Shown: one piece after another, positions 1 through 13,217 of the stretch | Layout of the letters: every line of letters starts with the position of its first letter | How positions within the stretch are numbered: the first letter of the stretch is position 1 | Assembly: GCF_000189635.1 (NCBI RefSeq) | Contig: NW_002476212.1 | Coordinates: 434,001 to 498,000, forward strand | Length of the DNA stretch: 64,000 nt | Origin: Tetrahymena thermophila SB210 | Taxonomy: Eukaryota > Ciliophora > Oligohymenophorea > Hymenostomatida > Tetrahymenidae | Reading direction: 5' to 3' | The notes under the pieces: generated by a model | Databases searched by the model: none | What the model saw: only the letters and a program-made list of their open reading frames with translations | Told to the model about the DNA's origin: nothing | Program-made: the position numbers and the translations under genes

Positions 1-946
1 TTCTCAATTTTTTTTTTTTTAATTTTTGCTAAATTTTAAACATTCATTTCAATGTTTTGTAGATTCAATGAAATACTGTCTGTCTGTGAACAATAATCTT
101 TTAAAAGGGTATATTCTTTCTTTTTTCTTAAAATAATTATTTGATTACTTCCTTACATATAAAATACAACAACAACTAATTTAATTTTATCTATCTAAAA
201 GGGATAAAAATTTAATAAATTGAAGATAAAATTATCCTAAAATAAAAAAAATTTCAATTAATTAATTCATTAACATTTATCATAAACTATTATTTTTTCT
301 TAAAATTTTATACAGGTGTAAATAAATAAATTAATTACTCCCTAAAAAGATTGTGAAAAATTTATAATAAAGAATATAGAAAAATTAAATAAAAGTTTAT
401 CATTAAATTTAGATAATATTATAATGTTGTTTTTTTATAGTTATTTTAGGATATAAATTTATTTTGAAAAGAATATAATACATATATTAAACCTCCATTT
501 AATTAACACCCAAAATTAAATAATCTTTTTACAAAAAATTAAATAATTATTGTGAGTGAGTTTTGATATTAATTGATAGAGATATAAAATGTATGAACAA
601 AAAACTATATTTTATCAAAATGAACATTTTTCTGTAAATATACTATAAAATTATTGAGCAAAAGAATGAATGATATTTATGGAAGATGTAATTTACATTT
701 TTTTTTTAACTTATTAATAAAAGCAATTAAAATAAATAAATACCACTTGAAGCAAAATAAAGCTATTTTAACAATGATATTTTTATTTATAATTTATAAT
801 TTATCATATGATTTAAGATATTCTAAAAGATTATCTGTCCTAAACTAATTTTCAGAATTGGTTTTAGAAACAGTTTTTTAATTAACAAAAATATTGTGTT
901 ATTTATTTATTGATTAAGATAACATAAATATTTACGAGTAAGAAGT
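1..946. other. AT-rich intergenic spacer
   Basis: No gene is supported here. The sequence is A/T homopolymer-rich with no conserved motif on either strand. It lies downstream of the VAP-like gene, whose TGA is at 947-949. A short plus-strand frame at 654-848 has spacer-like composition and no recognisable domain. Confidence 0.6.
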
Positions 947-2072
947 TCATTTTAAAATTATGTATGATATAATAAATCCTAAGAGAGCCATAAGAATAAT
1001 TTTAGTTTTTTCATTTGAACCTTCTATAAAAAAGAATCTTTAATTTAAATTAAATATTTAATAAATTTAAAATATACTTAATGTCTAGGTTTTTTACTAT
1101 TTTAGTTTTAAGAGTTGCTAGTGTAATCTATTTCTTTCTTTTTCTTGTTCACGTATTTTTTTTTCTACTTCTATATACTTTTTACCTATTTCTTCAAAAT
1201 TTCTTCTTTGTTGATTATCTTAATCAAGTGAAACAAGGTTGTTGTCTTGCTTTGAGCTTTTTATCATAGAAGCATTTTTAAAAATTAAAATTGCAATTTA
1301 TTATAAAGCTAAATATTTATTTACTTAGAACGCACTGATTAATACATTTTTGACTGTTTCTAAATATGTTAAATAAGCAATAAATAAAGTTTTCTTCATT
1401 CATATTTTTAATTTTTACCAAAGTATTGTCTGTTCTGGAGTTTGTAATAAACTTCTTTATACCATTCTCATCTTTGTATAATGCTACCTTTAGTCTTTAT
1501 GATTCTATAGGATTTGGGTCTAACTTTTCTGCATTCTTCCACATTGTATCATACTCTTTATCATCACTAGTCTATCAATAAAATTAATTTAAAATAAAGC
1601 CAATTGCCTCTTTTGAGACAATATTAAGATGAATTCAAACATTATTAAACTAAAAATAAAGGTTTCTTTACCTTGTTTTCTATTTCCAAGCCAGAAACTA
1701 AGAATTTTTGATCAGAAACTATTTCAGCATCACGATAACTCTAATAATGAAGAAAGAAAAAACAATTTTAATTAACATCAAATCATAGCTAAAATTTATA
1801 CAATTGGTTTTATTGTAATATCTATATCAACACCTTTTGAAGGCTCAAGGAGACCGCGATAAGGTTTTACATTAAAATATTATTATCCAGTTGTTTTGAT
1901 CTATATTGAATAGAATTATATTTATTTTAAAAAAATATATTTCTGAGTATTTAAATACTTTAAAATAAACTGGCAGCTTTGCTTTATTTTTTAAGGTTAT
2001 TTTGCTACTAAGTTGCTTATCTTCTACAAATTAAAACTAAACTTCTGTTACACTAATATCAAGGACTTTCAT
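947..2072 (-). CDS. VAP-like MSP-domain ER membrane protein
   Basis: Predicted tail-anchored VAP-family protein. In this family the N-terminal MSP domain binds FFAT motifs and tethers the ER to other membranes. Seven exons join in frame: 1959-2072, 1802-1900, 1672-1740, 1419-1571, 1325-1359, 1078-1256 and 947-1023, giving 241 aa, close to the usual VAP length. The start MKVLDISVTEVQFQF opens the MSP domain directly. NVKPYRGLLEPSKGVDIDI and the later KEYDTMWKNAEKL block align with VAP 'VRPNSGIIDPG' and 'MEAVWKEAK' features. Exon 6 encodes a charged coiled coil (YIEVEKKIREQEKERNRL) and exon 7 a C-terminal membrane anchor (IILMALLGFIISYIIL) ending at TGA. This is the complete VAP order: MSP, coiled coil, anchor. 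The small exon 5 is the least certain boundary. Confidence 0.88.
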
Positions 2073-2673
2073 TTTCTATTACCTAATTTAAGATCTACAA
2101 AATTATATCTATTTTATTTATATTTTATTCCTAAGTTGTTAATTAAATTTGATTTCTACAACGATAAATTCAAAATCAATAAAAGTAAAAATAATGCTAT
2201 TGACTGAGTGAGGAGTATGCATGTATATTATTTTATATAAAAGATATATTAGTAACATAATTACGTGCATAATTAAACTATTATTGTATCCCTAGATAGA
2301 GTATTTTAAAGTAAAATTTTACTCTAACAACTATAATTTCCTTAAATTTAAATTGATTACTCTATCATTTATCAATTTAAGCAGATGCTATGCAATTTTT
2401 AATTTAAAAAAATGTAACCAGACGAAGCTTATAAAAATTTAGCTATTTGTTAGCCTTGATGATTATTTAATCTAATCCAATTTAAAGACCTCAAATAAAA
2501 TTAATTGGGCTTCTTTAATAATATTATTAAAAACGGTTTTTAAATAAATTTTATTTTAAAAAAGCAATTTATTTATTTTTTTGATAATTAATGAATGAAT
2601 ATTTTTCTTTATATTTAATTTAATTTAGTCCTTAAATTTGATACTCTACATAAAAAGTTAAATATGTATTTTT
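2073..2673. other. Intergenic spacer
   Basis: This is the upstream region of the VAP-like gene and the downstream region of the ABCF gene. It is AT-rich and I see no supported gene or RNA. A 15-codon plus-strand frame at 2411 is too short to support. Confidence 0.6.
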
Positions 2674-5600
2674 TCACAAGTTATTTGATGCAAGTGCAGT
2701 ACGATAATCTTCGAAGTCACCGTTGAAACGTTTTAGTCTACTATGTTTAACATACCAGATTTGATCGCATACTGTAGAAATTAAATGTTGATCGTGAGAA
2801 ACAATTAAAACACCACCTTAGAAATTATTTAAAGCAATAATTAAAGCATTAACTGCATCTATATCCAAGTGATTTGTGGGCTTTTATTTTAAAAATTATT
2901 ATAACTTCCATGTTTAAAATTATAAATTACTTCATCGAGAATAAGAATGTGAGGGTTGTTATAAACTGCTAAAGCGAAAGCAACTCTTGATTTTTGACCA
3001 CCAGAAAGTAAATAGTTGGGTCTGAGTGACATATTACCAGAAATACCGAAAGAACCTAAATGAGCTCTGTATGCTTCCTAAGTAGAGCCAGGATAATCTC
3101 TCATAATTTATTCTAAAGGAGAAAGAGTCAAGTCAAGTTAATCCAAGTGATGTTAAGTGAACATACTGCATCTTAATCTGCTGCTTCTATATTACTAACC
3201 TTTTTTTTATTCAATTATCAATATTAATTCAATTCAAATAAAGTTAGTTTCACAAATAAAATAATAAATTATAATTTCTCGATTTTAATGTTAATACCTA
3301 TTTATTTTGATAAATTATTTTAATTTTATTCTTTTATTTATTTATTTATTTATTTTTTAATGCATTTTATTAGCTTAATTAATTATTAAATTATTTGTTT
3401 GTTCAGATAGATAAGTTTAGTGTTTATTCTATTTTTTAAAGTTTATTTTTTTATTTTAAAGATATTTTTTTAGTCATGAAAATTATTGTAAATTAAATTA
3501 GTTTTGGAGCAAGATAATAAATGATTTAGCTATTTTAAGAAAATTTGCAATTTTATCATCACTCAATCTGCTTTTTAGTTTGGTATTATTTTTTTACTCT
3601 ATTTCAATCATATAGTATTATGTTATTTTAAAATTTTATTACCTTCTGAGAGTTCAAGAGAACCAACCAAAAGTTTAAGGAGAGTTGATTTACCAGCACC
3701 ATTTGCACCAACGATAGCAATACGAGAATCACAATCAACTGCAAAGTTAATACCTCTGAGAATTGTGGATTCCTTTTTATATCCGAACAAACCATCTTCG
3801 ATCTTAAGAAGGGGAGGACGGAGCTTTTCAGGAGTAGGGAAAATGAAGACGCAAGTAGGATCTTCAATAATTTCTTCGACATGTTCTAATTTACCAATAG
3901 CTTTAATACGAGATTAAACTAAGGCTGCTCTATTAGCATTGCAACGGAATCTGTCAATGAATTCTTGCATATGAGCAATCTTAGATTATTGGGATTCGAA
4001 TTTCTTCTTAGCCATAGCTTGCTTTTCAGTACGAGTCTTTTCAAATTAATCATAGTTACCCTTATAGTAAACAAGCTTTTATTCAAAGAAATGAATAATA
4101 TCAGTACAAACGACATTTAAGAATTCTCTGGCGTGAGAAACAACAACAACAGTAATTGAACAGTTAATAATATAATCTTCAAGCCACATGACAGCATCTA
4201 AATCTAAATGGTTAGTCTTAAATAGAAAAAAAATAGTTTTAGTAAAATTTTTTTAAATAAATAAAATAGTATACGGGTTCATCGAGTAGTAAAACATCAG
4301 GTTAAACGAACAAAGCTCTAGCAAGAGAGACACGCATTCTCCAACCACCAGATAATTATTAAGTAGGATTTCTCATCATTTCTTAAGAGAAACCGAGACC
4401 ACCTAAGATGGAAGCAGCTCTTGATTCAGCAGTGATGGCATCAATCTATTCTAATCTTTCGTAAATTTCTTATAAACGAGCAGCAGTATTTGGGTTGTTG
4501 CTTGTGACTAAGTTTTGTTCTTCTTAGAGCAACTATTCTCTTTCAATATCAGTTTCCAAAACCTTTAGAAATTTAACAAAGTAAATTATAACTTAAAATT
4601 GCTAGTTTAAAAGGGAATAAATTAATTAATTACTAATTATATAGGAGATTTGTGACTTTGTTTCATTTCTTATTCGACTAATAAAATTTATAAGTGCTTG
4701 GGCATATTTTCAAACTCACTTCTAGCTAAGGCATTCATAAAGCAAGTCTTACCAATACCGTTTCTACCAATTAAACCATACTTTCTACCATATGTAAGTC
4801 TAAGTTTAGCATCTTCAAGCAAAGCTCTACCACCAATAATAACATTAACGTTATCTAATTGTAAATCTTGTGTTTTAGCTTCTGAATTTCTATGATGTCT
4901 AACCTTAATTTGTAAAAATGGAAATTTACTTATTAATTAACTTAAGGTGAATTTTGTTAATAAAAGAGCTTATCAAATTTATTTTAATCAAAAGATATTT
5001 ATTAATTATATATTTAGAGATAAATAGTTAAGATTAATTCCTGAAAGCGCATTATTTTAAATTTTATGTTGGAGTTAAAAATTTGTTCTTAGATTAAATA
5101 AGCAAATGTTTGAAGAAATAAATTAAATCTACCTAAACGGGAGGTAGATTTCTTTCTTTTTCGTTAATTTCGTTTTTAAATCTTTCGAAGAGCTATTATT
5201 TCTTTTTTACTGCTTCTTCTTCCTTTTTCTATAGCTTTATTTTTAATTCTTCGTGACTGATTTCATCATTTGTATTTGCAGCACCCTTGGTTCCTCTGAA
5301 TGCATCATCGTAGCCATGAGATGCAATATCTATTTCCTTAATCAATTAAACTTGGTTCAAAGTAATTGGAGCATCTAACTTTTCAGCAACTAAATTAAAT
5401 TTGTCTTCTATTTTGATAATCTTTTGATCTAATAATTATTTTTGTAATTCGACGCAAATCTTTTATGTTTATTCTTTGCTAACCTAATCATTTTTTTCAT
5501 TTTAAAAAATAAATAAATACACCTATCAAAGCTAAGAATAATAATTTAAAAATATGATTATTTTTTGATATATTTTATTCAAAATTTGCTTCCTTTTTAT

Positions 5601-5839
5601 TTTAAAAATAATTTATTTACTTAATTGCCATTCTAAATGAACTCACCAATCAATTCATATAATTCTTATCCATTAGTAGGGCATTCTTCTACTATAATAC
5701 CTGCTATATGCTCGTAGAAGAAATCAGGAAGCTAAGATTTTGTAACATTCTTTAGCAACAATTGCTTTGCTTCTTTAATATTACCTTCTTCTTAAAGATT
5801 AATTTCTTTAATCCTTAATAGATTTTCGTGTCTCGACAT
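2674..5839 (-). CDS. ABCF3/GCN20-type twin ATPase
   Basis: Soluble ABC-F ATPase. GCN20/ABCF3 relatives act on ribosomes and, in yeast, with GCN1 in eIF2alpha kinase control. Seven exons keep one frame: 5621-5839, 5133-5483, 4634-4903, 4275-4562, 3643-4216, 2931-3199 and 2674-2880, giving 725 aa, the usual size for the group. The N-terminal extension (MSRHENLLRIKEIN) is GCN20-like and precedes a lysine/glutamate-rich linker. NBD1 shows Walker A GRNGIGKT, signature LSGGWRMR and Walker B LLLDEPTNHLD. NBD2 shows GANGAGKST, LSGGQKSRVAFALA and LILDEPTNHLD, the last split by an intron between E and P. An arm segment separates the domains. There are no membrane segments, as expected for ABC-F. It ends ...TALASNNL at TGA. 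Many glutamines are TAA or TAG. Confidence 0.95.
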
Positions 5840-6786
5840 TACTTAAATATGATATTATAATCAAAAATATCTAAATTAATTAAATTTTCAATATATCAAA
5901 TTAAGGAAGAAAAGAAAAAGCAAATAAATCAATCTAAGTCTAATTAACTATATATTTATTTATTTATCTATCTATTTATCTTTTTGTTTTGTTAATATTA
6001 TCTTTTCTACACATTTCAATTTAAAAAATAAAAAATCTATTACAAATTTTTATTTTCAGCCAAAAATTTTTTTGTTTTATTTAATCAATTTAAAACTGTT
6101 GATTTTTTTAAAAATAAAATCATTTAAAAATTGAATTCAAATGTGGTGCAAATATAATTTAATTACAATGATTTTTATTTATTTTTTAATATATTAGAGC
6201 AATAGTTGGTAATTAAATAGAATATAATTTAATTAATTCAAAATATTTGATTCTATAATTTAATTGATTTAAAATTGTAGTATTTATCAAAATAAAATTT
6301 TAATTCATTAAAAATTGAAGACATTTTTTATAAATGGAATTGAAAAATTAATTTTTTAATACTGAAAAGTTCAAAATGTATGAATTAGTAATTGAATTGA
6401 ATTTTTTAATAACGAAAATTTATTGTATTCAAATTGGATAAAAAATTATGTAAAGTTGAAATTGAACAGAATAAAAAAAATTGATATCTAGCTATAATTA
6501 GAGCTATTTGATCATAAAACTAAATAACCTAAAATAAAAATATAATTGAATAAATTTATTTATTTATTAATTTATTTTATACAAAATTAACTAAAATTTG
6601 ATAAATGAGTTACAAAACAAATTAATTAATTTTAAATTAGTTAAATTGAATGATAAAAATGTAAAATTAAACTAAAAATATATCAAATTAATCAAATTAT
6701 TTAAATTTATTAATTAAAAAAATATGAAAAAAATGTAATTATTTATTTGAATATTTAGTTTTAAGTTTATTTTGGAGTTTTAACAA
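5840..6786. other. Intergenic spacer with short tetranucleotide runs
   Basis: Region between the ABCF start and the ABCC stop. It contains TTTA/TCTA short repeats near 5945-5985 and otherwise featureless AT-rich DNA. No coding signal is visible. Confidence 0.6.
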
Positions 6787-9700
6787 TCATTCGATAAACC
6801 TTTTTAACATTTTATAAAATGTTGAATTATTTTTTTAAGCCAGTAAAGCTTATGGTTCGCCTTATTCAATCAATTATCCCTAATTAATTACAAAGATTCT
6901 ATTGCTTTGTAAAACTGTATTTAGTTTATGAGCAACTGTAAGGATAGTTTTATCTTAAAGCTTTTCTGCTACTAAATCAGTGATTTTCTTTTCAGTTTGT
7001 TAGTCAAGACAAGAGGTTGCTTCATCAATCAATATAATAGAACTGTTCTTGAGCAAGCATCTAGATATAGATATTAATTACTTCTCACCTGCACTCAAAT
7101 TTACTCCTTTAAGAAAAATCTATAATAAAATAATAAATTTAGAATTAATTTTTAAAAATTTCATAAATTTACTCTAGAATTCAAGCCAGATTTAAATGAA
7201 TAATGTTCTTACAAATTTAATTAATCGTAAACATTTTAAATTTAGCTATTATTGTAATTTTGGGAAGGGTCTATATTTTCTTTTAAAGTCCCTTCAAAGA
7301 CAAACGGTTCTTAAGGTATTACGCTAAATATCTATCTTAAATCATAAGCTTCATAAGCTTTAATTGGTTTTCCATTTACAAAAAGCTCTCCATTTATTAA
7401 TTCAAATAGGCTAGTGAGTCCATTTGTCAATGAAGTTTTACCTGCTCCTGTTCTTCCTACAATTCCAATTTTTTCTCTTTGAGTTACAGTAAAATTCAAA
7501 TTCTTAATAAGCTTTCAAACATTTAAATAAGAACAAATAAATTAAAAAATATTTGTACAAATAAAAATTACTTCTAAATTATTATTTTTTATTCCAAATG
7601 ATGCTTATTTTGCCTATATTGCATTGTGTTAAATTTCTAGCATTTCACTATTATTTTGCTATTACTAACTTAAAACTGCAAATGGTGACCCATTTTCTTA
7701 TGGAATTTAACTAATTAATTAATTTATTAAAAATATAAAATTAACTATTGAAAAAATATAAAAAAGCATACTAAGCTAATTTACAGCATCTTTCTATTTT
7801 TATTCCTGCCTCTGTTTCAAATATAGACCATACAAGAAGTGCATACATTACTAACATACCAAAATTAATAGCAGTGATTAACACCATTGTTAACTTCTCT
7901 CCACTGACAGAAGTTTCATAGAACTAATTTATTTTTTTTAATTTTGTTAGTAAATTTAATAAATTTAATAACAATCACTTACCATAATTATAAACAAAGT
8001 ACATTCAAATAAGATAACTATAAAGAGAATTAAAAACATGAACAAATTTTATACTGCAGAAGATACAATTTGATTTCTTAAGTTAATATTTATGAACTAT
8101 TAAAATTCCTATTTTTAATAAATATTTCATTTTTTATTTAATAAAATAAACTTTTAAAACATTAAAAAATTCGATGAATATATCTAGTTTTCTAAAAAAA
8201 ATATGAAATAATCTGTAAAAATAGAATAAATATTATTTTTAGTTAATTTATTTAAATAAATTACCTTAACTGGTATGCTATGGTCAACACACTACTTGAT
8301 GTATAATGTGCCTCTATAAATTTCTGAAAAATAATTTAGAATTGGAGATTTAGAAACAGTTTCGATACGATTTATTTCTCTTTAAACTTAAGTATAAATT
8401 TTAGTTAAATAAACCCACATTATGATTGCAATTATGTTAACTATGTACAAACTTCCTAATTTTACACTCAAAAATACAAAAAAGATACCAAGACATCCAA
8501 ATAAAATTGATAAAATTGGGTTCAAGAGTTCGTATACTTTTTAATCAACAGACATAATATCCTTTAATTTTTTATTAAAAAATTGTTTTAATTTATGCAT
8601 AATTTAAATTTACGTTTGAAAGCCTATTTGAAAGTACTCCAGTAGGATAGCTTGAATAGAATTCAGAATAAGAAGCATTTAATAGACTTTTTGAGATATC
8701 TTCATGGAAATCTTTGCAAAATGTGTAATTCTTGAAGCAAAAAACAAAAGTTTTCAATATATCGAAAAATTGTGTTAAGACTAAAAATATCAAAAACTTA
8801 ATCATTGTAGAAGTGAAATCATCACTCTCTTCATTATTTTGATTATCATTGATTTTTTCATTTTGATTATCGTTTGATTAAGACTCATCTTTTCCCGATT
8901 TTAAAATATTAAACTATTACATCTAGAAGAAAGTTGATACCAATCCAACTAAAAATTTATAAAATTTTAGAAATTAATTTAAAATAAAATTAATTTACGG
9001 ATCACAAATATGATTGCTGTACAGCATCCACCATATAATTAGAAAACTTTTTTATAAACCCAACTTTCCACTTTTCCCTCTCTTTGATCTTCCGAATTTT
9101 ACAATATATTTCCATATCCATTTTAGTTGAATTACATTTGAAAGGGTTAAATTGATTGATTATTATTATTTTTTTACTCTTAAATCTAATTTTCTTAAGA
9201 ATCTTAATCTTATAAATCGTCATTAAAATGCCCAAGATAATTTTGAGACAATTGTTAATAAAAAGGAGAATTTGAAATTTCAAGATAGCTACCAACTTTT
9301 AATATTTATCCTTCATTTAAGATGTAAATCTTATCTACACTATTTAAATAATTTAAATTGCTTTAAAAAAGAATCCTAGTAGTATTTTTCATCAAAGGTC
9401 CATTGATACACTCTGTCATAACTTACCGAGTAACTTAGCTATCTAAACCAGTAAGAACATCATCAAGTAAAAATAATTCACCACCCCTATAAACAGTCCT
9501 AGCCTTTTAATGATAATATAAAAATTTTATTATAAATAAAAATGAATTGATTTATCAAAAAATAAATATTTATTTTTGAAGTTTGCATTATTCTCCTTAG
9601 ATCAAAAATAAATTAAGAAAAAATTGTCATGAAATATTTAATTTGTTAATGAAATTTTCTAATTAATGGAATATTTAAAATATTTTTTTTACATTTGAGA

Positions 9701-11886
9701 ATAATTTATATTAAAAATTTTTTGAAAAACTTAAGAATATAAAGAAAATATGTTAAAAAATATTGATGAATAGTTAAAATTTACTAGATTAACTCTTCTT
9801 TTTTATCCACCAGATAGTGAATCTCCTCTTTCAGAAACTGATGTTAGGTCATGGAGTGGTAGGTGTTCTATATCTTAGATTATTTATGTTGATTATAATA
9901 CCTCTCTATATCTTTCTGGATCAAAATTAAATTGAGAACCAAAAATAATATTGTCTCTAATAGTACCTTTCATTACCCAAGAATTTTGTGTAGCTATAGA
10001 AATATCTTACTCAGAAACATAAAAAGAGGAAGTTTCTATATTATTATTTTTTTGAATTTGAGTTTCTTAAACTAAAGATTAAAGTAACATAGATTTTCCT
10101 GAGCCTGTTGGGCCTATAACAGCAATAATTTAGCCTTTCTTTACAGAAAACTCATCGATTTTTAATATGAACTAATCTTCTGGCTAATTTAGCTGATTAT
10201 CCTAACTTTAGGCATATTTGAAAGAAATATTCTGGAGCAATATTGATTAATCATCAGATTTGTTTGATGGTAGTAGTTGTTTGTAGATATTTTAATTAAT
10301 ATTACTTTCTTCATATAAAAGATTTTATAATCTAATAAATGATGAATGGGCAATAATAAGACTAACTATTTGCTATTACAACCCTTCTAAGAGTTTAGAG
10401 AGTGCTGAATAGTTTGATGTTATCAATAAAAGATCACTTATACTAGATATATCATAAAATTTTACACACAAAACTAGGTTTAGAATATAAAAAAATTATC
10501 CTGAAAAGCTAAAGATTAGACCAAATAAATTTTTTTTAAGAGCCAAATAAGCTTCATTTTTTCTTTTTTAGCTAATCTAAATAATAAAGTTATGAAGAAT
10601 TATAAAATTACAAATAAAAAAAATACCTTGGTTGAAAAGAAACAGTGATAAGCCTCTAATTTAATTGTTTTAATACCAGATAATATCTCATCTAAAACAT
10701 TCATTCTTTCGTCCTTAGCTTTCATGTACTCAATTTGGAAATTTTAATAAATTTTTCCCAAAGAAATATTAATAAAAAACTAAGCAAAAGAAGTAAATAA
10801 TCCGACAGTAGCACGGTTTCCTACTATAGAATAATAAATTATAATACAAAAAATTAATCTAATAGGAAACATTGCAAGATTCATTATTGATTTGTAAAAT
10901 TAATTTGCTTGTTAAATATCAATTTGTAGAAGATTTTATAAGTCTCCAAGCTAGATTTTATATAAAATATAATTTAATTTTAATCATTTAAACATTTTAA
11001 TTTTAACAAAAATCATTAATTTTTGTAGATAAAATAATTATTTAAATAGTTTAAAATATTTAATTATTAATTATTAATGTTTAAATTAATTTACTGTATA
11101 TTTTTCCTTTTAATTTATTGATAGATTGAGAATTTTATTCATAATTGCACTTGAGAAAGACCCAAACATTTTTAAACCCATAATAGACTATTTTAATTTA
11201 TAAAATTAGAATGCATTTAACAATAAATTACAATTACTTCCTAGAAACTTAAGTGGATATCAGCTAAAACTTTGAAAGCTACAAAAAAGATAAAAAATGC
11301 TACACCTATTATGAGATTCTCAACATCTCTTGGTTCTTAATAGGCTTTTAAGATATATATAGTCAAAAAAGGTTCTAATTAAACAGCTACTGCAGCACCA
11401 AAAGCCAATAAAAAGATTACTTAGACTTATCCTATTTTTATAAAATTATTTCAAAAAGCTTTAATGAATATTTAATAAACTTTTATTTACTCTTAAACAC
11501 ACCATAAAAAAGCTTTATAAGAAATATCTACTTCTTTTTTGATTCTGCATTTATGTATTCCTTTTTAGAATCATTTAGACTTGCCTCAAACCGTCTATAA
11601 TTTTCAGATGAGCACATTTTTTCATCCAAAGGTGGTAAATCCTCTTCTTTTAGAGTTTTATTCATTCCTTTCTTTAATTATTATTTGATTGATTTACTAA
11701 AAATAAGTAATAATGAATTACTTTGATTGTATCATAAACCCAAAGAAATAAAGATTTCGATAGTAATCCATGTCTAGGTGGGATAGATTAATCTCTATGA
11801 ATTAAATTCGTAAGATTCTAGTCATTTTCATTTTCAAGATGGCTGTAGGCCTCTGAATTCAAACTTTGATTTCTATCCTAATTCAT
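6787..11886 (-). CDS. ABCC-type full ABC transporter
   Basis: Predicted membrane exporter of the ABCC/MRP subfamily, order TMD1-NBD1-TMD2-NBD2 without an extra TMD0. The start MNQDRNQSLNSEAYS leads to KKGMNKTLKEEDLPPLDEKM, the standard ABCC pre-TMD1 region. TMD1 keeps the MKAKDERMNVLDEILSGIK loop. NBD1 has Walker A GPTGSGKS, signature LSGGQKRRVNL (interrupted by an intron) and Walker B LFLLDDVLTGLD; the usual switch histidine is not evident at ILFQSNLNYL. A glutamine/asparagine-rich linker around 9300-8830 precedes TMD2 (PTGVLSNRLSN...DIMSVDQKV). NBD2 has GRTGAGKTS, the ABCC-type LSAGEKQLISISRC, IILIDEATSCLD and a normal switch histidine (TVAHKLNTV). Stop is TGA at 6787-6789. Many short introns are present and exon borders in the TMDs are approximate. 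Substrate cannot be predicted. Confidence 0.92.
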
Positions 11887-13217
11887 AAATGAATGAAATT
11901 TTTTAGTTTTAATTATTAAATTATTTTTTTCGAGAGTGACTACTACTTTAATGACCTAAATTAAAAACTTTTTAATTATTTATGATTAATTAAAAATAAA
12001 ATATGATTGAATTTTTGCGAATGAAATCAAATGTATCTTTCACTTGAATTCTACTAATTATTTATTGGATAGTTTAATATAATTAAAAAAATAATTATTT
12101 CTCTATTGATTACAAATAAATCAAAGTAAACGTTTTTAAAATGACTAATAAAATCTGCTTTTAATTTAATTTTTAAGTTAAATACATTTGAAAAAATTTA
12201 AAAATCAAAAAAAAATAGAAAAGATTTAATCAAATTTTCGAAAAAAAAAAAAACACAGTATAGAAAATATTCATTTAAGGTTTTCTGATACATTTTATTT
12301 ACCTAAAAAAATAATAAATAACTTGTTTTGCTTAAAGAAGAAAAATGATTACTAAATCATTTTATTCATTAATGTTTTCTTCAATAAATTCTATTTGAAA
12401 GAACTACTTGCAAACCACTAATTAACTTGAGAAAATATAAAAATAAATATGATATTTAAAATTTAATCTGTCTATTTTAATTAGTATCTTGATAAAGAGC
12501 AAATAAATGATTATTTTAAAACTTTTAGATAACAAACAAAATAGTAATTGATTTATTTAAATAAATGATTTTACTATTTTTGAATTAGTTTTATCTTAAA
12601 AAAATTTTATATAATTTAATATCTGATTGTTAAATGTTGAAAGAGTATTTTTATGAGAAGTATTTTTTGTTTTGAAATCAGAAATTTTATTCCTCTTTTT
12701 TAGTAAAAATACTTAATTGTTATTTATGTAACAAATGTAATAAAATCGCAAATGAAATATTCTTTTTAACCAATTAAATAAATAATACTATTTTTAATTA
12801 AAATGATGAGCATATTAATTTTAAAATGGATCTTTTTAATTAATGTTAAATTATAATATTTAACAATAAAAAATATGCTGTTGATATTTTAATAAATTCG
12901 CAATCAAGAAATTATTGATTTTATTATTTCTATTAATAATATTTATTAATTAATTATTTAATGTAGAAATAAATAAATAAATTATGAAAGAAAATAAAAA
13001 TATTAGACAAGATAGATTGATAGAAAACAAAAAATAATTAGTGAAAACATTTTAGTTTTAAAACAAATTAATAAGACTGTTTATTTAACAAATATTCAGT
13101 AGTTAGTTTGTTAGTTAGTATTGTATTCATTTTATTTTGTAAAATGATTGATTACATTAAAATTAATAATCATTAATTAATTAATTGCTTATGCTCTCAA
13201 GTAATTTTTTAAATGAT
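11887..13217. other. Intergenic spacer (1.3 kb)
   Basis: Upstream region of the ABCC gene and downstream region of the sortilin gene. It is strongly AT-rich with poly-A/T tracts. I see no gene, RNA or repeat that I can support. Confidence 0.6.

Noticed and set aside
654..848. Plus-strand 64-codon ATG frame
   Set aside because: Composition is the same as the surrounding spacer (I, K, N, F, L), there is no domain or conserved motif, and it ends at TAA, which is not a stop in this code.
1081..1269. Hydrophobic plus-strand frame that looks like a membrane protein
   Set aside because: It is the antisense of the charged coiled-coil exon of the VAP-like gene; lysine/glutamate codons read backwards give F and L.
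2411..2458. Plus-strand 15-codon frame MQPDEAYKNLAICQP ending in TGA
   Set aside because: Too short, and there is no adjoining exon or conserved context.
9002..9295. Minus-strand 97-codon frame with many lysines and isoleucines
   Set aside because: It overlaps the linker and TMD2 start of the ABCC gene in a different frame; the in-frame reading continues the transporter (GWVYKKVFQLYGG).
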